A stretch of 15,868 bases of DNA from 2-01-FULL-49-22 sp036507655. Its GTDB lineage: Bacteria; Patescibacteriota; Saccharimonadia; Saccharimonadales; UBA10212. Shown piece after piece: positions 1-5,719 of this stretch. The DNA lies in assembly GCA_036507655.1 (NCBI GenBank), contig DATCIS010000018.1, forward strand, positions 1 through 15,868, given 5' to 3'. Within the stretch, counting starts at the first letter, position 1. Every line of letters starts with the position of its first letter. Under the pieces are notes generated by a model. The model was given only the letters and a program-made list of their open reading frames with translations. It did not search any database and had not been told where the DNA came from. Position numbers and translations under genes: made by a program.

Positions 1-818
1 GGGTTGCCGCCGAAATCGGCTGTAAAAAAGTGCATACCGAGCGTGCGGTCAAGTGCCAGCATTGTCAGGGTTGCCGTCAGTATCGGGAAGGCGAAGAGTA
101 TTAACACCAAGCTGCCCAGGACGCTCCAGCAGAACATCGGCATCTTCATCAAATTCATACCCGGGGCGCGCATCTTAAGTATGGTCACAAAAAAGTTGAT
201 ACCGGAAAGTAAACTGCCGATTCCGGCTATCTGTAGCCCCCAAATCCAATAATCTACCCCTGCTCCGGGACTGTATGCCAATTCTGACAGCGGCGGGTAG
301 GACAACCAGCCAGTGGCAGCGAAACCACCGACCACCAAAGAGGTATTAATTAACATCGCGCCGGCAAAGAATAGCCAGAAGCTGGTGGCGTTTAAGAATG
401 GAAAAGCCACGTCGCGGGCGCCGATTTGCAACGGGACGATTAAGTTGAACAAACCAAACATTAACCCCATAGCCACAAAGAAAATCATTATAGTGCCGTG
501 GGCAGTAAAGACTTGTTGAAACTGGTCGGATGTTAAGAATCCGCCACCGTCACCGGCAGCTGTTGCCTGTTGGGCGCGCATCATCGCGGCATCGGCAGCG
601 CCGCGCAGCAGCATCAACAGCGCTGTAATAATGTACATAATGCCGATTTTTTTAGGATCGACGCTGGTTAACCACTCGCGCCATAACCATTTCCAGCGCT
701 TCTTGTAGGTTAAAATGGCTACGATAGCTATACCGGCTAACAGCAACGATAGTTGCCCGGCGGCGGTCACCGGGCCTTGGTAAAGAGCGTCGAGATCGAG
801 TCGCCCAAGCAGACTCAT
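1..818 (-). CDS. cyoB: Cytochrome bo3 ubiquinol oxidase subunit I (partial, N-terminal 272 residues)
   Basis: This is the catalytic subunit of a heme-copper quinol oxidase, which oxidises membrane quinol and reduces O2 to water while pumping protons. Translating the minus strand from the ATG at 818 gives 272 residues with no stop to the window edge; the HPEVY region and copper/heme ligands of the second half lie outside. Residues align almost without gaps to E. coli CyoB from memory: EWLTSVDPKKIGIMYII (48-64), LLRGAADAAMMR (70-81), FTAHGTIMIFFVAMG (104-118), VPLQIGARDVAFPFLN and GVDYWIW. His107 matches the low-spin heme ligand His106. Quinone-site residues Arg72, Asp76 and Gln102 are kept, but E. 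coli His98 corresponds to Gln99. The start overlaps the cyoA stop as ATGA, and a GGAG lies 7 nt upstream at 826-829, so translation is probably coupled to cyoA. Identification is firm; the H98Q reading rests on a remembered reference sequence. Confidence 0.96.
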   Translation of the reverse strand, partial: MSLLGRLDLDALYQGPVTAAGQLSLLLAGIAIVAILTYKKRWKWLWREWLTSVDPKKIGIMYIITALLMLLRGAADAAMMRAQQATAAGDGGGFLTSDQFQQVFTAHGTIMIFFVAMGLMFGLFNLIVPLQIGARDVAFPFLNATSFWLFFAGAMLINTSLVVGGFAATGWLSYPPLSELAYSPGAGVDYWIWGLQIAGIGSLLSGINFFVTILKMRAPGMNLMKMPMFCWSVLGSLVLILFAFPILTATLTMLALDRTLGMHFFTADFGGN

Positions 819-1699
819 ATTGACACTCCAAGACCGTAGCGGCTTGGCTGCGTGTATTTACTGACTATCTGGTGGTACAAGTCTTTCTCAACCGATGAAT
901 AATAGTCGATAGGCGTATTTTTACTTGGTTTGGCCAGTTGTCTATAGGCATCTAGTGTCAACCAGCTGCGGTATTGGCCTACAAGCTTGATCCATTTGGC
1001 GAAATCGGCCGACGTGACCGAGTTGGCTACAAATGACATATCGGCAAATCCTTCGCCGCTGATGTTGGCCGACGAGCCCCGGTAGCTGCCAATACTATCT
1101 GCCATCAGATGAACCTTGGTAGACATTCCGCTCATAGCGTAAATCTGGCCGCCTAGTTGCGGAATCCAGAAGGAATTCATCGGCGCGTCGGCGGTCACGT
1201 CGAACGCAAGTGGAGTTTTCTCGGGAAATTGGACTAAATTGACGGTAGCAATGTTGTAATCGGGGTAGATAAACAACCACTTCCATTGCAGAGCTACAAC
1301 TTGGATGTGAAGCGGCTTGGTATCGGCTTGGAGCGGACGGAAAGGATCGAGCTCGTGAGATCCTTTCCAGGTGGCGATTGCCAATATAGTGATAATCACC
1401 AGCGGTACTCCCCACCAGACGGACTCGATCAGACGGCTATGGTCGAAATGGGGGTCGTATTTGGCTTTTTTATTACCTTCACGGTAGTTCCAAGCAAAAT
1501 AGACGAGCATAAAGTAAACCGGTATGACCACAATAAGCGATAGCGAAACAGCCAGCACAATCAGATTGCGTTCTTTTTGGCCAATGGGCCCATCCGGATT
1601 TAGTAGCGGAATGTTGACATTTTGCAGGTAGATAGTTGTTATGGAAATCAGTCCCAAGATCACCAGTGCTAAAATAGCCAGCTTCGACTTCCCGCTCAT
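815..1699 (-). CDS. cyoA: Cytochrome bo3 ubiquinol oxidase subunit II
   Basis: Subunit II of the quinol oxidase, 294 residues, close to the usual CyoA length. A hydrophobic N-terminal segment (about 6-24) is followed by NPDGPIG (34-40), two membrane helices (about 46-70 and 94-112) and an extracytoplasmic cupredoxin domain carrying LQWKWLFIYPDYNIATVN (137-154), NSFWIPQLGGQIYAM (175-189) and ISGEGFADMSF (213-223). The protein contains no cysteine at all. The CuA ligands are therefore absent, as expected for a quinol rather than cytochrome c oxidase, and the lipobox cysteine that lipidates E. coli CyoA is also missing. It is the first gene of its transcript and overlaps cyoB by 4 nt. No Shine-Dalgarno precedes the ATG at 1699; a TACAAT box ends 11 nt upstream, suggesting a very short or absent leader. 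cyoC, cyoD and cyoE, if present, would lie beyond the left edge. Confidence 0.95.
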   Translation of the reverse strand: MSGKSKLAILALVILGLISITTIYLQNVNIPLLNPDGPIGQKERNLIVLAVSLSLIVVIPVYFMLVYFAWNYREGNKKAKYDPHFDHSRLIESVWWGVPLVIITILAIATWKGSHELDPFRPLQADTKPLHIQVVALQWKWLFIYPDYNIATVNLVQFPEKTPLAFDVTADAPMNSFWIPQLGGQIYAMSGMSTKVHLMADSIGSYRGSSANISGEGFADMSFVANSVTSADFAKWIKLVGQYRSWLTLDAYRQLAKPSKNTPIDYYSSVEKDLYHQIVSKYTQPSRYGLGVSI

Positions 1700-1710
1700 G
1701 CTTAGCTCTA

Positions 1711-1742
1711 ATTGTAACAGCAGAAAATTTATCCTGTATACT
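1711..1742. promoter_or_regulatory. Overlapping divergent promoter candidates for cyoA and the 1786 miniprotein gene
   Basis: On the minus strand a -10-like TACAAT (1716-1711) lies 11 nt before the cyoA ATG, with a -35-like TATACA (1740-1735) at an 18-nt spacing. On the plus strand a -10-like TATACT (1737-1742) has a -35-like TTGTAA (1712-1717) at 19 nt and would serve the gene starting at 1786. Each -10 falls on the other's -35, so two polymerases could not occupy both. Boxes were found by eye and the -35 matches are only 4 of 6. Confidence 0.45.
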
Positions 1743-1771
1743 TAAATGAGCCTTGTTGGACACATGAACCG

Positions 1772-1778
1772 AAAGGAG
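1772..1778 (+). promoter_or_regulatory. Strong Shine-Dalgarno that fixes a TTG start at 1786
   Basis: AAAGGAG ends 7 nt before the TTG at 1786-1788. It is one of only a few clear ribosome binding sites in the window. It supports the short coding region 1786-1950, whose reading frame has no ATG or GTG between the in-frame upstream stop (TGA, 1765-1767) and this TTG. Confidence 0.8.
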
Positions 1779-1785
1779 CGCTTGT

Positions 1786-1950
1786 TTGAAGTTGCAATTT
1801 ATTTTTAGTTATCTAGACCCCGGAACAGGCAGCATTGTTGCCCAGAGTATTATTGGCGTGGTTGCTGGTATTGGTCTTTTTGGCCGCCGTTTATTTGCAA
1901 ACCTTATTACCAAGATTAGAAACTTGTTCTCTAGTCCTAAAAAAGACTAA
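1786..1950 (+). CDS. YLDPGTGS-motif membrane miniprotein (54 aa)
   Basis: A short gene with a TTG start behind an optimal AAAGGAG. The 54-residue product begins MKLQFIFSYLDPGTGS (1-16), continues as a hydrophobic glycine-rich helix (about 17-36, IVAQSIIGVVAGIGLFG) and ends in a basic amphipathic tail (RRLFANLITKIRNLF, then SSPKKD). I recall small proteins with a YLDPGTGS motif followed by one helix, often encoded beside sulfatase- or LTA-synthase-type enzymes, but know no established function. The gene lies 67 nt upstream of exactly such an enzyme (2018-3784) on the same strand. The conserved motif, good ribosome site and gene context argue that it is real. It is likely a single-pass membrane protein with its positive tail in the cytoplasm; a role as accessory subunit of the sulfatase-fold enzyme is a guess. 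Confidence 0.85.
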   Translation: MKLQFIFSYLDPGTGSIVAQSIIGVVAGIGLFGRRLFANLITKIRNLFSSPKKD

Positions 1951-1988
1951 CTTCAAATATCAGGCTCGTTAAGATAAAGCTGTCGTTA

Positions 1989-1994
1989 TATACT
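1989..1994 (+). promoter_or_regulatory. Weak -10 candidate upstream of the sulfatase-fold gene
   Basis: TATACT lies 23 nt before the ATG at 2018, in the 67-nt gap after the miniprotein gene. No convincing -35 box is visible at 16-18 nt. The downstream gene may simply be co-transcribed from the 1711-1742 promoter region. Confidence 0.25.
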
Positions 1995-2017
1995 AAAAAA
2001 GCCAATCTTTTAAGCTA

Positions 2018-3784
2018 ATGAGCCAAAACAAAGACCAAGACAATACACCTAAAATCAATTGGGTACAAAAAGCACGTCGAGTCGGTCGTTTCTTAGCCGA
2101 CAACACCAGTTTGCCGGAAATTCTGTTTATCTCGACCTTCATTTTAATCCGCTGGTGGAATAATTCGGACTTCAGTTATCCATCAGAAATCGTAATCCCG
2201 ATCGTTCTCTTCTCAGTGATGGTCACAGCGGTCTTTTATATCTACCGTTTCATAATCGGGCCAGGTCTGGCTACCCACGCCGCCGCGCTGTCGCTATCTT
2301 ATTTGTTTTATATCTTTCAATTTGTCGAAAATAGCCGGCTGGGCAAGTTCGTTTACGACGCTATTCCTGGCGGTCTATCGACAGCCTTCTTCCGGAGTTT
2401 GGTGTTAGCGCTGATGCTGGGAGTTCTGTGCGGCTTGTTGGCTTGGGTCGCCTCAAAATTACTTAACCGCGTCAAATTCCTGCAGCACCTCCAGTTGCAT
2501 AAGGTGTTGCTTTTTGCCATCGTGTTTATCTTTGCGCTTCAGCTATTTCGCACTGCCGGCCGGCTTTATGAGATCCGCAGCCAACTAAGCTATAAACCTG
2601 TCGCACCGGCGTTGACCTCCCCCTTAAACCAGCCAGCACAAGTCAAACCGGATATCTACTATTTGGTCTTCGACCGCTACACCAGCCCAGAGGTTCTGAA
2701 AGAAAATTTCAATTACGATAACTCGGAAATCGTCGATTTCTTAAACAACCAAGGATTTGTTACAAGGCAAAATGCCTACTCCAACTATCCATTCACGATG
2801 TCTTCGATTGCCTCCACGCTGTCTATGAATTACTTCCCTCAACTAGAAAAGCAGTTTGGCCGTGATGGTCGCTGGCAGTCAGCAGCGCCCTACCGCGCTT
2901 TGCTCAATAACCCGCCGATTGCCAAACTCCTATCCGAGTATGGTTATCGTTTCAACCAAGTCAGCTCCTGGTGGGATTTTACACGCGTGGGCATCAATGC
3001 CGATAACGACCCGACCAAATCTTATCGCCTCAGAGTTTTTAACAGGAGTTTTTATTTCAGCGACCTTCAGCGCGACATAATGTTTAAGAGCATCTTGTCG
3101 CCTTGGTTGAAAAAAGGCGCTACGATTGGCAATACGGCGGTACTTAAGTATGACCTTGACCGAAACCCTTCTGAGAATCTAAACGTGCAATTGGCGAGCT
3201 TAAAAGGTATCGCAGCCAGGAAAGATAAATCTAATCCCCAATTTACCTTTGCGCATATCTTGGCGCCGCATCCGCCGTACGTATTTGATGAAAACGGCAA
3301 GAGCCCGGCTTACGACAACGAGAGTAATGACAACGGTGTTGATGAATCGGTTAAATATACCACGGAGCTGACATATATCAACAAACGGCTTAAAGAACTG
3401 ATTAGCTCAATCAAACGAAATTCACCCAGTTCCATCATCGTCCTGCAGGCTGACGAGGGGCCGTATCCCAAACAATTCCGTGGTCCGATGTCGGCTGACC
3501 GTTATTATGACCCGATAGAACTGCCGCAGAAACAAATGCGCCAAAAATTCGGCATTTTGGCCAGCTACTATATGCCAGGATTAGCGCCCGAAGAGGTGCA
3601 GACAATGAATGCCTCAGTCAACCTATTTCGATTTATCCTTAATAAATACTTTGGATATGGGCTGGAGATGCTGCCGGACTGTCAGCTTTCGACCGGCAAT
3701 AAGTTTAACCTGTACAATTACACCGCCGTTAACGACCGATTAAGCGGTGGACCACTACCGAGTGAATGCCGGCAGTATGAGTAA
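2018..3784 (+). CDS. Membrane-anchored sulfatase / LTA-synthase-fold phosphotransferase-like protein
   Basis: A 588-residue protein with several hydrophobic segments in the first 180 residues (around 33-46, 57-80, 85-103, 123-147, 162-178), a linker, and an alkaline-phosphatase/sulfatase-superfamily domain from about residue 210 that should face outward. KPDIYYLVFDRYTS (210-223) holds the first metal-ligand candidate Asp219. SNYPFTMSSIAS (255-266) holds the probable nucleophile Thr260. FAHILAPHPPYVF (411-423) supplies His413 and His418. VLQADEGPYP (475-484) is the late metal site, where Glu480 stands in place of the histidine of the common DHG motif. The family includes lipoteichoic acid synthases, phosphoethanolamine transferases and sulfatases; the substrate here cannot be read from sequence. 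It probably forms an operon with the 54-residue miniprotein upstream and the VanY-type gene downstream, which begins inside its last 8 nt. The Shine-Dalgarno is weak. Confidence 0.82.
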   Translation: MSQNKDQDNTPKINWVQKARRVGRFLADNTSLPEILFISTFILIRWWNNSDFSYPSEIVIPIVLFSVMVTAVFYIYRFIIGPGLATHAAALSLSYLFYIFQFVENSRLGKFVYDAIPGGLSTAFFRSLVLALMLGVLCGLLAWVASKLLNRVKFLQHLQLHKVLLFAIVFIFALQLFRTAGRLYEIRSQLSYKPVAPALTSPLNQPAQVKPDIYYLVFDRYTSPEVLKENFNYDNSEIVDFLNNQGFVTRQNAYSNYPFTMSSIASTLSMNYFPQLEKQFGRDGRWQSAAPYRALLNNPPIAKLLSEYGYRFNQVSSWWDFTRVGINADNDPTKSYRLRVFNRSFYFSDLQRDIMFKSILSPWLKKGATIGNTAVLKYDLDRNPSENLNVQLASLKGIAARKDKSNPQFTFAHILAPHPPYVFDENGKSPAYDNESNDNGVDESVKYTTELTYINKRLKELISSIKRNSPSSIIVLQADEGPYPKQFRGPMSADRYYDPIELPQKQMRQKFGILASYYMPGLAPEEVQTMNASVNLFRFILNKYFGYGLEMLPDCQLSTGNKFNLYNYTAVNDRLSGGPLPSECRQYE

Positions 3785-4610
3785 GTATCGATCCAGGTAC
3801 TCCGTTAGAAGTCGAGTTTCCACAAGGCTGCTAATCTTATTTGGGCTCTTGCTGTTGATTGGCCTCGTAGAATTTGCCGCTATTTGGTGGCAGCTTGACA
3901 ATAATGAATCTAGGAGCACCGGTAATGGCTCTGGGCAAACTAACCAATCTGTAAATCAGCCGATCGCTGGATCGTTCGATAAAACGAGGTATTCAATAAA
4001 TGAGGCGTCTAGCATATGGGTGGTTGTTAACAAAGGACGCGTCTTGTCTTCGAGTTACATTCCAGATGGATTAACAGCGCCCAATATATCGCTTCGCTAT
4101 AGCGCCAAGAACAGTGAGATGAGGCTTAGGGCAGATGCTGCCAAGTCATTGGAGGAACTGGTTTCCGTGGCAGCAAAGGATGGGATTTATCTTCGCCTGG
4201 CCAGCGGCTATCGGTCGTATAGCTCCCAAAGCACCATCTATGCCAGAGAGGTAAAAACCTATGGACAAGTACAAGCCGACAGGCAAAGCGCCCGACCCGG
4301 GCACAGCGAGCACCAAACCGGTCTGGCAGCCGATTTATCTCCAAAAGACGGCCGTTGTGAAATCGCCGATTGTTTCGCCTCTACACCCGAAGGTAAGTGG
4401 CTGGCTGGCAATGCCTATAGATTCGGTTTTATACTGCGTTATCCGCCCAGCCAAGAGGAGCAAACCGGTTACCGCTACGAGCCCTGGCACTACAGGTATG
4501 TTGGCAATGAATTGGCAGCCGCAATCAATCAAATCGGTCAGACCCTAGAGCGACTCTTTGAATTACAGAGCTTCACGAGTTACCCAGCCGAAAAATACCA
4601 ACTTCGCTAA
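3777..4610 (+). CDS. VanY-family D-alanyl-D-alanine carboxypeptidase
   Basis: A zinc peptidase that would remove the terminal D-Ala from peptidoglycan stem peptides outside the cell. The 277-residue form has a basic N-terminus, one membrane helix or uncleaved signal (about 17-38), a low-complexity Ser/Asn/Gly/Gln linker (41-65) and a C-terminal VanY/LAS domain. Visible motifs are LASGYRSYSSQ (141-151), SEHQTGLAADL (177-187) with zinc ligands His179 and Asp186, and YEPWHYR (234-240) with catalytic Glu235 and zinc ligand His238. All metal and catalytic residues are present, so it should be active. I chose the ATG at 3777, which overlaps the preceding stop by 8 nt; GTG starts at 3747 and 3762 would add 10 or 5 residues and cannot be excluded, since none has a good ribosome site. 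The last codons lie 3 nt from an oppositely oriented tRNA gene. Confidence 0.9.
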   Translation: MSKYRSRYSVRSRVSTRLLILFGLLLLIGLVEFAAIWWQLDNNESRSTGNGSGQTNQSVNQPIAGSFDKTRYSINEASSIWVVVNKGRVLSSSYIPDGLTAPNISLRYSAKNSEMRLRADAAKSLEELVSVAAKDGIYLRLASGYRSYSSQSTIYAREVKTYGQVQADRQSARPGHSEHQTGLAADLSPKDGRCEIADCFASTPEGKWLAGNAYRFGFILRYPPSQEEQTGYRYEPWHYRYVGNELAAAINQIGQTLERLFELQSFTSYPAEKYQLR

Positions 4611-4613
4611 AAA

Positions 4614-4687
4614 TGGCTTCGGGACCTGGACTCGAACCAGGATTGCTGGGACCAAAACCCAGTGTCCTACCATTAGACGATCCCGAA
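4614..4687 (-). tRNA. tRNA-Gln (anticodon UUG)
   Basis: The minus strand folds into a complete 74-nt tRNA: acceptor stem TTCGGGA with TCCCGAA, a D-arm with a 3-bp GTC/GAC stem, anticodon stem CTGGG/CCCAG with loop TTTTGGT (anticodon TTG), a 4-nt variable loop, and T-arm CCTGG-TTCGAGT-CCAGG. The discriminator is G, as in other glutamine tRNAs, and CCA is encoded. Five T residues follow directly, which could help end transcription. It converges on the VanY-type gene, whose stop codon ends at 4610. Confidence 0.97.
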
Positions 4688-4698
4688 ATACCTATATT

Positions 4699-4704
4699 AT
4701 TGTA
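4699..4704 (-). promoter_or_regulatory. -10 candidate for tRNA-Gln
   Basis: TACAAT on the minus strand lies 11 nt before the mature tRNA 5' end, implying a leader of only a few nucleotides. At a 17-nt spacing the -35 would be TGTAAA (4727-4722), a poor match that coincides exactly with the -35 of the divergent promoter at 4722-4750. Confidence 0.4.
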
Positions 4705-4721
4705 CCAAAAACCCTATCTGT

Positions 4722-4750
4722 TTTACAGGGGCGGCTAAATATCGTATAAT
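4722..4750 (+). promoter_or_regulatory. Sigma-70-type promoter for the alpha/beta hydrolase gene
   Basis: TTTACA (4722-4727), a 17-nt spacer and a perfect TATAAT (4745-4750) form the best housekeeping promoter in the window. The box ends 11 nt before the ATG at 4762, so the expected start site (about 4757) leaves a leader of roughly 5 nt with no Shine-Dalgarno: a near-leaderless message. Confidence 0.75.
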
Positions 4751-4761
4751 CTGTTCTAGTA

Positions 4762-5703
4762 ATGCTTAAAACTGCCAAAATTGCGGCAGATTACATTCTG
4801 CCGCTATATATGAATGGCCTTTCTGGCCGGATGCTTAAAGCTCCCTCGGCTAATAAGAATAAGAAAAGAGAGATACTTCTGGTATATGGACACCATGCGC
4901 TTTTGGAAAGGTGGTGGGGTCTGGTAGAAAACCTTAACCAGTACGGCAATGTCACGGTGCCGGATCTTCCAGGCTTTGGCGGTATGCAAAGCTTCAAAAG
5001 GATTGGCATCAGCCCATCGGTTGATGCCTATGCCGATTACCTCGCGACCTTTGTCCACCTGCGTTATAAACGAAAACGCGTAACTATCATAGCTGTCTCT
5101 TACGGCTTCGTGGTTGTCACCAGGATGCTGCAGCGCTACCCCGAAATCGCTAAAAAAGTCGATTTACTAGCCAGTATCGTCGGCTTTATGCATCAAGATG
5201 ATATTGTCTTCAATAAGTACAACCAAAAAATCTATAAATTCATCGCCAGAGTGTTTGCCGTTCGTCCTGTGGCTTTTTACATCCGCTACTTTATGCTAAA
5301 CAAGTTTATGCTCAAGCACCTGTATGCCAAGTTCCCTAACTCCAGACGCCGGATGCTGGAAGTTACACCCGATGAGTTCGACGAGTCCATGGACTTTGAA
5401 GTAAAGCTTTGGCAGGCCAACGATGTCAGAACCCATTGGCTAACAACCAGCGAACTCCTGGGACTGGACAATACCGGCCAGCATGTCTCACTACCGGTCA
5501 TTCACGTGGTGTCAGAGCATGACCACTATCTTAACAATGTCGCCGTTGAGCAACACATGAGACAGGTCTTCTCTGACTATACGCAGTTCAAAGCCCGCAG
5601 TAGAGCCCACGTTCCCAGCGTAATCGCCGGTAAACAAGCAATGGCAGTTCTTCTGCCTGCTGGCCTACGGCGTTTGCTGAATAAGAATCCAGCGCAAAAT
5701 TGA
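4762..5703 (+). CDS. Alpha/beta hydrolase-fold protein
   Basis: A 313-residue alpha/beta hydrolase, probably cytoplasmic. After an N-terminal part of about 35 residues, strand ILLVYGHHALLERWW (38-52) supplies the oxyanion region. DLPGFGG (68-74) follows strand 4, and IIAVSYGF (109-116) is the nucleophile elbow with Ser113, alanine replacing the first glycine of G-x-S-x-G. The acid is probably Asp254 in VSEHDHYLNN (250-259) and the base His283 in RAHVPS (281-286), so the triad looks complete. The middle (about 145-225) is a helical, basic and aromatic cap that may contact membrane or lipid. The substrate is unknown. It opens a plus-strand run with two glycosyltransferases, separated from the first by 16 nt, so a role in lipid or ester metabolism linked to glycolipid synthesis is possible but only inferred. 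It has its own promoter at 4722-4750. Confidence 0.85.
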   Translation: MLKTAKIAADYILPLYMNGLSGRMLKAPSANKNKKREILLVYGHHALLERWWGLVENLNQYGNVTVPDLPGFGGMQSFKRIGISPSVDAYADYLATFVHLRYKRKRVTIIAVSYGFVVVTRMLQRYPEIAKKVDLLASIVGFMHQDDIVFNKYNQKIYKFIARVFAVRPVAFYIRYFMLNKFMLKHLYAKFPNSRRRMLEVTPDEFDESMDFEVKLWQANDVRTHWLTTSELLGLDNTGQHVSLPVIHVVSEHDHYLNNVAVEQHMRQVFSDYTQFKARSRAHVPSVIAGKQAMAVLLPAGLRRLLNKNPAQN

Positions 5704-5709
5704 TATAAT
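5701..5709 (+). promoter_or_regulatory. Extended -10 promoter for the first GT4 gene, overlapping a stop codon
   Basis: TGATATAAT matches the extended -10 consensus TGnTATAAT perfectly, and its TGA is the stop codon of the hydrolase gene. No good -35 is seen, which extended -10 promoters tolerate. The box ends 10 nt before the ATG at 5720, giving an expected leader of about 3-4 nt. Confidence 0.6.
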
Positions 5710-5719
5710 TAGCCTAAAG

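Noticed and set aside
815..1699. Missing CuA ligands in CyoA as a defect
   Set aside because: Quinol oxidase subunit II normally lacks the CuA centre.
3747..3776. GTG start at 3747 for the VanY-type protein
   Set aside because: It adds 10 residues before a normal basic signal-anchor N-terminus; the ATG at 3777 overlapping the upstream stop is simpler, although neither has a good ribosome site.
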